DNA of 64,000 bases from Pseudacidovorax intermedius (GTDB lineage Bacteria; Pseudomonadota; Gammaproteobacteria; Burkholderiales; Burkholderiaceae_C). This document shows positions 17,035 through 25,188 of the stretch, one piece after another. Below the pieces are notes generated by a model. It was not told where the DNA came from. It searched no databases and saw only the letters and a list, made by a program, of their open reading frames with translations. Location: the NCBI RefSeq assembly GCF_003350475.1, contig NZ_QQAV01000011.1, positions 95,774 through 159,773 on the forward strand. The letters are read 5' to 3'. A program made the position numbers and the translations under genes. Positions within the stretch are counted from its first letter, which is position 1; the number at the start of each line of letters is the position of its first letter.

Positions 17035-19056
17035 ATGGCGCTCGCTGACGAGGTGATGGATGTCTTCGCCGACGGCGGGGCCTTGTCGCAGGCGGCGGAC
17101 CAGTTCCGGGTGCGCGACGGCCAGACGCAGATGGCGCTGGCCATCGCCCACACCGTGGCCGAAGGAGGGCAGCTGGTGGTGGAGGCCGGCACCGGCGTGG
17201 GCAAGACCTTCTCGTACCTTGTGCCGGCCTTGCTGAGCGGCGAGCGGGTGCTGCTGTCGACCGCCACCAAGGCCTTGCAGGACCAGCTCTTCGGGCGCGA
17301 CGTGCCACGCCTGCTGGAGGCCCTCAACCTGCCGCTGCGCACCGCCTTGCTCAAGGGGCGAGGCAGCTACCTCTGCCTGCACCGCATGGCCCAGGCCCGG
17401 CATGACGCCGGCGGCGAGCGGGGCATGGCCCATGCGCTGGCCAAGGTCGAGCGCTGGGCGCTCACCACGCGCACCGGCGACCTGGCCGAGCTGCCGGGCC
17501 TGGACGAGCGATCGCCGGTCATTCCGCTGGTCACCTCCACCCGCGACAACTGCCTGGGCCAGCAGTGCCCGCAGTTCAAGGCCTGCCACGTCAACCTGGC
17601 CCGGCGCGAAGCGCTGGCGGCGGACGTGGTGGTCATCAACCACCACCTGTTCTTTGCCGACCTCGCGGTGCGCGAGTCGGGCATGGCCGAGCTGCTGCCC
17701 AGCGTGCGCGTGGTGATCTTCGACGAGGCGCACCAGCTCAACGAGACGGGCGTGCAGTTCCTGGGCCTGCAACTGGGCACCGGGCAGGTGCTGGACTTTG
17801 CGCGCGACCTGCTCGCCGCCGGGTTGCAGCAGGCCCGCGGTCTGACCGACTGGCAGGACGTGGCCGGCAAGCTGGAGCATGCCGCGCGCGAGTTGCGCAT
17901 GGTGGCCGGCAAGGGCTGGCCCGGCGCCAAGCTGCGCTGGAACGGCGCCGCCCCCGAAGGCATCGGCGCCACCCAGTGGCAGGGCGGCCTGGACACCCTG
18001 CGCCGCGCCGCGGAAGACGCCGCTGTCGCGCTGGACACGGTCAGCGAGCTTTCCCCCGATTTCGTCCGCCTGGCCGAGCGCGCCGGCCTGCTGGTCGAGC
18101 GCGCCGGCCTGCTGACCGAACCGTGCCCGCCCGATGCGGTGCGCTGGGTGGACATCGGCACCCAGCTTCGACTCGTGCAGTCGCCGCTGGACATCGCCGA
18201 TGCGGTGCGCAAACGCGTGCTCAAGGCCGACCGCCCGGCGCCGTCGCCGCAGGAGCAGGGCGACGAGTCGCGCAGCCGTGCCTGGATCTTCACCTCGGCC
18301 ACACTGGGGGACGACCCGCAACTGCGCTGGTTCACCGAGCCGTGCGGCCTGGACGAAGCGCAGGTGCTGCGCGTGGCCAGCCCTTTCGATTACGCGCAGC
18401 AGGCCGCGCTCTATGTGCCGCGGCAGTTTCCCCGGCCGGCCGATGCGGGCCATCCGGACGCCGTGGCGGCGCTGGCCGCCAAGGGCGTGCTGCGCCTTGG
18501 CGGTCGCACGCTGGTGCTGACGACCACGCTGCGTGCCTTGCGCAGCATCGGCGACGGCCTGCGCGACCGCCTGCGCGCGGCCGGCAGCGATGTCGATGTG
18601 CTGGTGCAGGGCGAATGGCCCAAGCGCGTGCTGATGGAGCGCTTCCGCGCGGGCGCAGACGCGGGCGCGACCGGTTGCGTGCTGGTCGCCTCCGCCTCGT
18701 TCTGGGAAGGCTTCGACGCGCCGGGCGATGTGCTGCAACTGGTGGTGATCGACAAGCTGCCGTTCCCGCCGCCGGGCGATCCGCTGGTGGAGGCGCGCAC
18801 GCGCCGGCTGGAGTCGCAGGGCCGCAGCGGCTTCGGCGACTACTCCATCCCCGAGGCGGCCGTGGCGCTCAAGCAGGGCGCGGGCCGGCTCATCCGGCGT
18901 GAAAGCGACCGTGGCGTGCTGGTCGTGTGCGACACGCGCCTGGTGTCCATGGGCTACGGCCGCCGCCTGCTCGCCGCGCTGCCGCCCATGCGCCGGCTGG
19001 CGGCCGAGGCCGACTTCGAGCAGGCACTCGACGATCTGACGCAGCCCCCCGGCTGA
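17035..19056 (+). CDS. ATP-dependent DNA helicase of the DinG/YoaA (XPD-like) family
   Basis: 673-residue superfamily 2 helicase, length as in YoaA rather than the longer DinG. Walker A EAGTGVGKTFSYL (Lys57), DEAH box VVIFDEAHQLNE, and C-terminal motifs GCVLVASASFWEGFDAPGD and LKQGAGRLIRRESDRGVLVVCD. Four cysteines suitable for a 4Fe-4S cluster are at 114, 173, 178 and 184, the arrangement known for XPD/DinG proteins. GGAGGAAGGG (17021-17030) precedes ATG 17035. The role, by family, is 5'-3' unwinding in repair of stalled or damaged DNA. Followed by a strong terminator. Confidence 0.93.
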   Translation: MALADEVMDVFADGGALSQAADQFRVRDGQTQMALAIAHTVAEGGQLVVEAGTGVGKTFSYLVPALLSGERVLLSTATKALQDQLFGRDVPRLLEALNLPLRTALLKGRGSYLCLHRMAQARHDAGGERGMAHALAKVERWALTTRTGDLAELPGLDERSPVIPLVTSTRDNCLGQQCPQFKACHVNLARREALAADVVVINHHLFFADLAVRESGMAELLPSVRVVIFDEAHQLNETGVQFLGLQLGTGQVLDFARDLLAAGLQQARGLTDWQDVAGKLEHAARELRMVAGKGWPGAKLRWNGAAPEGIGATQWQGGLDTLRRAAEDAAVALDTVSELSPDFVRLAERAGLLVERAGLLTEPCPPDAVRWVDIGTQLRLVQSPLDIADAVRKRVLKADRPAPSPQEQGDESRSRAWIFTSATLGDDPQLRWFTEPCGLDEAQVLRVASPFDYAQQAALYVPRQFPRPADAGHPDAVAALAAKGVLRLGGRTLVLTTTLRALRSIGDGLRDRLRAAGSDVDVLVQGEWPKRVLMERFRAGADAGATGCVLVASASFWEGFDAPGDVLQLVVIDKLPFPPPGDPLVEARTRRLESQGRSGFGDYSIPEAAVALKQGAGRLIRRESDRGVLVVCDTRLVSMGYGRRLLAALPPMRRLAAEADFEQALDDLTQPPG

Positions 19057-19089
19057 ACGGACGAAAGGCCGCGCGCCCATGTTCCAGAG

Positions 19090-19111
19090 GCCGCCTTCGG
19101 GCGGCTTTTTT
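19090..19111 (+). terminator. Rho-independent terminator after the helicase gene
   Basis: GCCGCC (19090-19095), loop TTCG, GGCGGC (19100-19105) and six T. A UUCG tetraloop with a T6 tail is a strong intrinsic terminator. Confidence 0.85.
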
Positions 19112-19425
19112 CATGGGTATTTCGGTCGCCGTCGATGACCCGGCGACGCCCGGGAAAACGGGCGCATACGTGTATTTGCGTAGCCGCTTCTTCGTGTTAA
19201 CCCGGAGGAAAAGTCACCGATGCGACGCCTGCGCGACGCCAGAGCCCTCCGGTACGTAATTCCCCTCTGCGGTCGGTCAGATTCCGATCAGTGTGGCAGC
19301 CGGAGCATCCCCTCCGCCCCAGCAGCTGCGGCTGCAAAGGAGACATTGGCACCCCGCCGGATCCCCCGGCGCGAGAGGGACCAACCGATCCACAACATCA
19401 ACATGACGACGCTTCGCCTCCCCTT
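19112..19425 (+). other. Long leader region upstream of tctB, containing a possible 69-codon coupled ORF
   Basis: 314 bases without a recognised gene. GGAGGAA (19204-19210) precedes ATG 19220, opening a 69-codon frame whose TGA (19427-19429) overlaps the tctB ATG (19426). The predicted peptide is Arg/Pro-rich with no recognised similarity. It may be an uncoding stretch, or a leader ORF that couples translation into tctB, which has no good ribosome binding site of its own. No convincing promoter boxes were identified. Confidence 0.35.
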
Positions 19426-19851
19426 ATGAACGATCGCAACCTCAACCGAGGCTTGTTCCTCATCGCGCTTGCACTGCTGTTCGGCGTGCCGGCCTTCAAC
19501 TACCAGATCGGCAGCTTCGCGCACGCCGGCCCGGGCCTGTTCCCGGCCATGGTCAGCGGCATGCTGCTGGCCATCGGGATCATCACCGTGATCCGCTCGC
19601 GCTTCGTCAAGCCGATCCCGATGTCGGTCAACTTCAAGAACATCGCGATCATCCTGGCCAGCCTGTGCACCTTCGCGCTCGTGTCCACCTACGTGAACAT
19701 GACCGTGGGCATCGTCGTCATGGTGTTCATCGCCTCGCTGGCGGCCAGCGGCAAGTATTCCTGGGTACGCAACGTCAAGGTGGCGGTGGTGCTCGTGGGT
19801 TTCGCCTTCGGCTTCCAGAAGCTGCTGGGCCTGAACCTTCCCCTGTACTGA
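19426..19851 (+). CDS. tctB: Tripartite tricarboxylate transporter small membrane subunit TctB
   Basis: 141 residues with about four hydrophobic helices (roughly 8-24, 35-50, 70-90 and 92-112, with a last one at 120-137). This is the small integral subunit of a TTT-family secondary transporter, which works with TctA and a periplasmic Bug/TctC binding protein to import carboxylates. ATG 19426 (MNDRNLNRGLFLI) gives the expected length. tctA follows after 16 bases. No binding-protein gene adjoins; see the Bug gene at 22908-23894. Confidence 0.88.
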   Translation: MNDRNLNRGLFLIALALLFGVPAFNYQIGSFAHAGPGLFPAMVSGMLLAIGIITVIRSRFVKPIPMSVNFKNIAIILASLCTFALVSTYVNMTVGIVVMVFIASLAASGKYSWVRNVKVAVVLVGFAFGFQKLLGLNLPLY

Positions 19852-19867
19852 TCGGAGCCTGCACACC

Positions 19868-21391
19868 ATGGAAGCTCTCCATAACCTGGCGTTCGGCTTC
19901 GAGCACGCGCTGACCATCCACAACCTGATGTACTGCGCCATCGGCTGCGTGGTCGGCACCCTGGTCGGCCTGCTGCCCGGCCTGGGCCCGCTGGCCACCA
20001 TCAGCCTGCTGCTGCCGCTGACGTACTCCATCGACACCACCGGCGCGCTGATCATGCTGGCCGGCATCTACTACGGGGCGCAGTACGGCGACAGCGTGTC
20101 GGCGATCACGATGAAGATCCCGCATGCGAGCTCGATCGTGGCCTGTATCGACGGCTACGCGATGACGCTCAAGGGCAAGACGGGCCTGGCGCTGTTCACC
20201 GCCGGCTTCTCCAGCTTCATCGGCGGCACCGTGGCCATCGTGGTGCTGACCTTCCTGGCGCCCAAGCTGGGCGAGGTGGCCTTCCTGTTCGGCCCCGCGG
20301 ACTACTGCGCGCTGATGATGGTGGGCTTCGTCTGCGTGAGCTTCGTGACCACCGGCAGCCTGCTCAACGGCCTGGCCATGTGCCTGATCGGCGTGCTGCT
20401 CGGCCAGATCGGCACCGACGTCAACAGCGGCGTTCAGCGCTACACCATGGACCTGCCCTTCCTCGCCGACGGCGTGGGCCTGGTCAGCATCGCGCTGGGC
20501 TGCTTCGGCATTGCCGAAATCACCAAGAACCTCGACAGCGGTGAAGAGCGCTCGCCCTTCAACGGCAAGATCCACCTGATGCCCACCTGGGAAGAGTTCA
20601 AGCGGATCATCCCCAGCGCCCTGCGCGGCAGCGTGATCGGCTCCTTCCTGGGCATCCTGCCTGGCGGCGGCCCGGCCATTGCCCAGTTCGCGGCCTACGC
20701 CATCGACAAGAAGGTCAGCAAGTACAAGCACGAGATCGGCACCGGCTGTATCGAAGGCGTGGCCGGCCAAGCTGCTGCCGACGAAGCCGCCGCCCGCACC
20801 AGCTTCATCCCGCTGATGTCCATCGGCATCCCCGAGAACGCCGTGATGGCGCTGATGATGGCCGCCTTCATCATCAAGGGCATCCAGCCCGGCCCGAACA
20901 TGATCGCCGGCCACCCGGAACTGTTCTGGGGCCTGGTCGCCTCGATGTGGGTCGGCAACTGCTTCCTGATCATCCTGAACGTGCCGCTGGTGCGCTACTG
21001 GCTGTCGGTGTTCAAGATCCCGTACGCCGTGCTCTTCCCGGGCATCCTGTTCTTCTGTTGCATTGGCACGTACAGCGTCAACAACAACCTCGAAGACCTG
21101 TACATCACCGCCGCCTTCGGCCTGCTGGGCTTCCTGTTCATGAAGTTCGACCTGGATGCCGCGCCGCTGATGCTGGGCTTCATCCTGGGCCCGATGCTGG
21201 AAGAGAACTTCCGCCGCACGCTGCTGCTGAGCCGCGGCAGCTTCGGCATCTTCTTCGACCGGCCCATCAGCGGCACGCTGCTGTCGCTGATCGGGGTGTT
21301 CATCGCATGGCAGACCATCGGCTTCTTCATCAAGACGAAGAAGCAGAAGAACGGAGCCGCCGCATTGCCGGCGGCGCACGAGACGGCCTGA
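19868..21391 (+). CDS. tctA: Tripartite tricarboxylate transporter large permease TctA
   Basis: 507-residue permease with about 11-12 membrane helices, the transport channel of the TTT system. Family signatures: the near-N-terminal GTLVGLLPGLGPLATISLLLPLTY, YYGAQYGDSVSAITMKIPH, the central ILPGGGPAIAQFAAYAIDKK (the internal repeat of the first motif) and GQAAADEAAARTSFIPLMSIGIP. Substrate cannot be deduced; members carry citrate, tartrate, glutamate or aromatic acids. Operon tctBA ends at a strong terminator. Confidence 0.95.
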   Translation: MEALHNLAFGFEHALTIHNLMYCAIGCVVGTLVGLLPGLGPLATISLLLPLTYSIDTTGALIMLAGIYYGAQYGDSVSAITMKIPHASSIVACIDGYAMTLKGKTGLALFTAGFSSFIGGTVAIVVLTFLAPKLGEVAFLFGPADYCALMMVGFVCVSFVTTGSLLNGLAMCLIGVLLGQIGTDVNSGVQRYTMDLPFLADGVGLVSIALGCFGIAEITKNLDSGEERSPFNGKIHLMPTWEEFKRIIPSALRGSVIGSFLGILPGGGPAIAQFAAYAIDKKVSKYKHEIGTGCIEGVAGQAAADEAAARTSFIPLMSIGIPENAVMALMMAAFIIKGIQPGPNMIAGHPELFWGLVASMWVGNCFLIILNVPLVRYWLSVFKIPYAVLFPGILFFCCIGTYSVNNNLEDLYITAAFGLLGFLFMKFDLDAAPLMLGFILGPMLEENFRRTLLLSRGSFGIFFDRPISGTLLSLIGVFIAWQTIGFFIKTKKQKNGAAALPAAHETA

Positions 21392-21410
21392 GCGCGCATG
21401 CAATCCACTG

Positions 21411-21442
21411 CAGAAGGGGCCTTCGGGCCCCTTCTGTTTTTT
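21411..21442 (+). terminator. Strong Rho-independent terminator after tctA
   Basis: CAGAAGGGGCC (21411-21421), loop TTCG, GGCCCCTTCTG (21426-21436), then six T: a perfect 11-bp stem. Confidence 0.92.
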
Positions 21443-21595
21443 GGGCGTCGGTGCAAGCCGGATGGCGGCCGACAGGCCTGCGACGGATCGGTTGATGGCC
21501 CTGCGACAGTGCCGCCCGCCAGCGGCACCCACAATGGGCCGGTCCGCCGCACAGTACCCGTGCGCGGCGCCTGCCTTCATTCACCGGAGACGCCC

Positions 21596-22738
21596 ATGCC
21601 CGAATCCCTTCCCGCCACCGCGCTGCAATTGCGCTCGCTCGTCCAGGCCGATGGCACGCTGCAGATCAGTCTGGAGCCGGTGCCCGTTCCGCAGCCCGCC
21701 GCGGACGAAGTGCTGATCCGTGTGCAGGCCACGCCGATCAATCCGTCCGACATCGGCCTGCTGCTCGGTCCTGCCGATCTGTCCACCGTCCAGGTGTCAG
21801 GCACTGCCGAGCGGCCGGTGGTGACGGCCCGTATCCCCGAGCGCGCCATGCCCGCCATGGCGGCACGCGTGGGCCAGAGCCTGCCCGTCGGCAACGAGGG
21901 GGCAGGCCTCGTCATTGCGGCGGGCGCGTCGCCGACCGCCCAGGCATTGCTGGGCCGCACCGTGGCCGTGATCGGCGGCGCCATGTATGCCCAGTACCGC
22001 ACCATGGTGGCGGCCCAGTGCCTCGTGCTGCCCGAGGATACGACGGCAGTGGACGGCGCCTCCTGCTTCGTCAACCCGCTGACGTCGCTCAGCATGGTTG
22101 AGACCATGAGGCGCGAGGGCCACACGGCGCTCGTGCACACGGCCGCTGCCAGCAACCTTGGCCAGATGCTCAACCGGATCTGCCTGAAGGACGGGATCGG
22201 CCTGGTGAACATCGTGCGCAAGCCCGAGCAGGCGGCGCTGCTGCGCGGGCAGGGCGCGATGCATGTGTGCGACAGCAGCGCGCCCGACTTCATGGCCCAG
22301 TTGACGGACGCGCTGGTGGTCACCGGTGCCACCATCGGTTTCGACGCCACGGGCGGTGGCACGCTGGCGGGCCAGATCCTGCAGTGCATGGAAGCGTCGA
22401 TCGCGCGCCGCACGCCGAGCGAATACAGCCGCTACGGCTCGTCGGTGCACAAGCAGGTCTATCTGTACGGTGGCCTGGACACGCGGCCCACCGAGATCCA
22501 CCGCAGCTTCGGCATGGCCTGGGGCGTGGGTGGCTGGCTGCTCTTTCCCTTCCTGCAGAAGATCGGCGAATCCGCGGCGCAGGCGCTGCGCGCGCGCGTG
22601 GCGGCCGAACTCAAGACCACCTTCGCCAGCCACTACGCGCGGACCGTGTCGCTGGCGGGCGCACTGAGCGCCGATGCCATCGCCTTCTACGGCGCGCGCA
22701 ACACGGGCGCGAAGGTGCTGATCGATCCGTCGCGCTGA
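21596..22738 (+). CDS. Zinc-free MDR-superfamily oxidoreductase (quinone reductase-like)
   Basis: 380-residue medium-chain dehydrogenase/reductase. The GroES-like domain (PAADEVLIRVQATPINPSDIGLLLG) lacks the catalytic-zinc Cys/His ligands, and the cofactor domain has ALVHTAAASNLGQMLNRIC in place of a classical GxGxxG, as in quinone oxidoreductase and enoyl reductase relatives. The acceptor is unknown; NADPH-linked reduction of a quinone or enone is inferred. GGAGA (21586-21590) precedes ATG 21596; an upstream ATG at 21398 lies inside the tctA terminator and is rejected. Transcribed alone, followed by a dispersed repeat. Confidence 0.85.
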   Translation: MPESLPATALQLRSLVQADGTLQISLEPVPVPQPAADEVLIRVQATPINPSDIGLLLGPADLSTVQVSGTAERPVVTARIPERAMPAMAARVGQSLPVGNEGAGLVIAAGASPTAQALLGRTVAVIGGAMYAQYRTMVAAQCLVLPEDTTAVDGASCFVNPLTSLSMVETMRREGHTALVHTAAASNLGQMLNRICLKDGIGLVNIVRKPEQAALLRGQGAMHVCDSSAPDFMAQLTDALVVTGATIGFDATGGGTLAGQILQCMEASIARRTPSEYSRYGSSVHKQVYLYGGLDTRPTEIHRSFGMAWGVGGWLLFPFLQKIGESAAQALRARVAAELKTTFASHYARTVSLAGALSADAIAFYGARNTGAKVLIDPSR

Positions 22739-22795
22739 ACTGAAAAGCACCCCCATGCCGCTTCGCGGCTCCCCCTCTCTCGCGCCTTCGGCTTG

Positions 22796-22839
22796 GAGGG
22801 GGCGCACCCCGCGGCCTGGCGAAGCCAGTTCCGCGGGTG
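22796..22839. repeat. Dispersed GC-rich intergenic repeat, copy 2
   Basis: About 42 bases nearly identical to 12596-12637, with a few substitutions that change paired positions (GGCCTGGC vs GGCCCGGC, AAGCCAG vs AAGCCGG). It lies between the convergent MDR and Bug genes, next to further hairpins. Confidence 0.7.
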
Positions 22840-22907
22840 CCCTGGCATGGCCTGCTCCGCGGCCGCATGATTCGAATCGGTGCGCCTGTGGAGCCCCTTG
22901 GCAGCTG

Positions 22908-23894
22908 TCAGAGCGGCTCCAGTCCGACCTTCTTCATCATGGCCTGCGTCGAGCGCATCTCGCGCTTGAAGCCATCGACATAGGCGCTGCCTTCCTGGAT
23001 GTCCACCTGGCCGCCTTGTTCCTGCAGCGCGGCGATCACGCGGGGCTGCTTGAGTGCCTGCACGAAGGCCGACTGGATCTTTTCGACCACCGCATCGGGC
23101 GTGCCTGCGGGGACCGAGATGCCGCCCCACGAGGTCAGCTCCACGCCGGGAACGCCGGCCTCCGCCAGCGTCGGCACCTGCGGCAGCACCGCATTGCGGC
23201 GCGGACCGGTCACCGCCAGCGCACGCAGTCGACCCGCCTGGATCTGCGGATAGGCCACGGCCAGGATGGGCGCGCCGAACACCACCTGATTGCCGAGCAC
23301 CGCGGTGCACAGCTCCGACGCGCCCTTGTAGGGCACGTGCAGCGCGCTGCCCTTGATCGCGTCGAGGAACATCTCCACCCCCAGGTGCGAAGGCGTGCCC
23401 ACGCCGCCCGACGCGTACTCCACCTTGCCGGGCCGGGCGCGGATCTGCCGCACGAGGTCGTCCACGCTGCGGATGTCCGAGTCGGCATTCACGATCAGCA
23501 CCACGTCGGCGCTGGTCAGCCGCATGATGTGGCGGAAGTCCTTCAGCGCGTCGAAGCCTGGGCTCTTGTACATGAACATGTTGGCCGCCATGGGCGCGGC
23601 CGAATAGATCCAGGTGTAGCCATCGGCCGGTGCGCGGGCCACCAGCTTGGCGCCGATGTTGCCGCCCGCGCCGCCGCGGTTCTCGATGACCACGCTCTGG
23701 CCCAGGATCGGGCCGACCGCCTCGGCCAGGATGCGTGCGGTGTTGTCCGGGCCCGTGCCGGCCAGGTAGGGCAGCACCCATTTGATGGGCCGGCTGGGGT
23801 AGGGCTCGGCGGCGCGGGCGAGTGGTGCCGCCAGGGGCGCGAGGGCGGCGGCGAGGCCAGCCCCCACCAGACGGCGGCGGTTCATGTCGGTCAT
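22908..23894 (-). CDS. Bug-family (TctC-like) periplasmic solute-binding protein
   Basis: 328 residues. The N-terminus MTDMNRRRLVGAGLAAALAPLAAPLARA is a signal peptide, with an RRR motif that may be Tat-type. The mature protein has Bug signatures: YPSRPIKWVLPYLAGTGPDNTAR, VVIENRGGAGGNIGAKLVARAPADGYT, VPYKGASE, and WGGISVPAGTP near the C-terminus. Bug proteins bind carboxylates such as citrate, amino acids or aromatic acids. AGGAGAC lies 9-10 bases before ATG 23894. Last gene of a minus-strand run after the acyl-CoA dehydrogenase, so the ligand is probably a carboxylic acid degraded by that cluster, or a substrate for the distant tctBA pair. Confidence 0.92.
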   Translation of the reverse strand: MTDMNRRRLVGAGLAAALAPLAAPLARAAEPYPSRPIKWVLPYLAGTGPDNTARILAEAVGPILGQSVVIENRGGAGGNIGAKLVARAPADGYTWIYSAAPMAANMFMYKSPGFDALKDFRHIMRLTSADVVLIVNADSDIRSVDDLVRQIRARPGKVEYASGGVGTPSHLGVEMFLDAIKGSALHVPYKGASELCTAVLGNQVVFGAPILAVAYPQIQAGRLRALAVTGPRRNAVLPQVPTLAEAGVPGVELTSWGGISVPAGTPDAVVEKIQSAFVQALKQPRVIAALQEQGGQVDIQEGSAYVDGFKREMRSTQAMMKKVGLEPL

Positions 23895-23960
23895 CCTGCT
23901 TGTCTCCTTTTGTGATTCTTTCGAAAGCCGGCGTCCACGGCGCCGGCCGGGCGTCGGGCG

Positions 23961-25175
23961 TCAGGCGGCGGTGTCGGGCGCGAGCAACTCCTTGGCGATG
24001 GTGTTCTTTTGGATCTCGCTGGTGCCGGTGAGCACCCGGTACATGCGCAGCATGCGGAACAGGAACTCCACGCGACGGCCCTGCACGATGCCCTCGCCAC
24101 CGTGCACCTGCACCGCCTTGTCGGCGACGCGGAAGGCGGTCTCCGAGCAGAACAGTTTGGCCATCGAGGCCTCGGCCCGTGCATCGCCGCCGGCGTCGAG
24201 CTGGCGGGCGGTGGCGATCATCAGCGCGCGTGCCGCGGCGAGTTCGGTGGCGGCCTCGGCCAGCATGTGCTGGATGGCCTGGAACTGCGCGATGGCACGG
24301 CCGAACTGCCTGCGCTGCATCGCGTAGTCGCGGGCATCGCGCAGCGCCACCTGGGCCAGGCCCACCATCGCTGGGCAATGCAGCAGCCGGTTGACCGTGA
24401 TGCGACCCAGCGCCAGGGCCAAGCCGCGACCCGGCTCGCCGATGCGCTGGCCGGCCGGCACGCGGCAGCCCTCGAGCACGATGTCGCCGGTGCTGCTCTG
24501 GCCGGCCATGGTCTTGTAGTTGGACTCGACCCGCACGCCCGGCGAGCGCAGGTCGACGAAGAAGGCCGTCACCTCGCGCTGCTCGCTGTCTTCGGGCGCG
24601 GTCGAGGCCATCAGCACGGCCGCATCGGCGAAGGGCGAGCCCGAGATGAAGCGCTTGCGGCCGGTGAGGACGTAGTCGTCGCCGTCGCGCACCGCACGCG
24701 TCTGCACCGCGCCGGCGTCGGATCCGGCCTCGGCCTCGGTGAGGGCGAAGCAGATCGCCATCTCGGCCTGCGCCACGGGCAGGATGAACTGGGCCATCTG
24801 CTGCGGCGTCGCATGGCGCACCAGCGCGCCCACGCGCGGCGGACCGCTCAGCTCGCCCAGCACGTGCGGCGCGAAGGGCGAGCCGGTGGCGTAGATGGCT
24901 TCCTTGACCAGCACATGGTCCAGCACCGACAGGCCGAGGCCGCCCAGCTGCTCGGGCAGGGTGAGACCGTAGAAGCCCCGCTCGTGCGAGCGGCGCCAGA
25001 CCTGGCGCAGCAGCGCGCGGTCGGGGCTGTGCTCGTGGTCGAGCTGGTGTTCGCTCGCCAGGGCGGCCAACTCGCCGTTCAGAAAATCCTGGATACGCGC
25101 GATGAGCGCGGCGGCGCGTTCGCTGCCCTCGAAGGGGCCGCGGAACAGCGGGGCGGACAGGGTGGTGTTCGTCAT
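23961..25175 (-). CDS. Acyl-CoA dehydrogenase
   Basis: 404-residue FAD enzyme oxidising an acyl-CoA to the 2-enoyl-CoA. The N-terminal helical domain includes RGFYGLTLPEQLGGLGLS. The FAD-contact motif is CFALTEAEAGSDAGAVQTRA, the middle beta-domain has DYVLTGRKRFISGS, and the C-terminal domain shows YAMQRRQFGRAIAQFQAIQHMLAEAATEL and the ending MYRVLTGTSEIQKNTIAKELL. ATG 25175 gives the normal length; the longer frame to 25256 would overlap the upstream ligase gene. It follows the ligase by 13 bases, so the two are surely co-transcribed. Substrate chain length cannot be judged. Confidence 0.93.
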   Translation of the reverse strand: MTNTTLSAPLFRGPFEGSERAAALIARIQDFLNGELAALASEHQLDHEHSPDRALLRQVWRRSHERGFYGLTLPEQLGGLGLSVLDHVLVKEAIYATGSPFAPHVLGELSGPPRVGALVRHATPQQMAQFILPVAQAEMAICFALTEAEAGSDAGAVQTRAVRDGDDYVLTGRKRFISGSPFADAAVLMASTAPEDSEQREVTAFFVDLRSPGVRVESNYKTMAGQSSTGDIVLEGCRVPAGQRIGEPGRGLALALGRITVNRLLHCPAMVGLAQVALRDARDYAMQRRQFGRAIAQFQAIQHMLAEAATELAAARALMIATARQLDAGGDARAEASMAKLFCSETAFRVADKAVQVHGGEGIVQGRRVEFLFRMLRMYRVLTGTSEIQKNTIAKELLAPDTAA

Positions 25176-25188
25176 GGCGTCTGCCTTT

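Noticed and set aside
19220..19429. Listing the 69-codon frame before tctB as a definite gene
   Set aside because: Good ribosome binding site and overlap, but no family resemblance and Arg/Pro-rich composition; kept only as a possible leader ORF.
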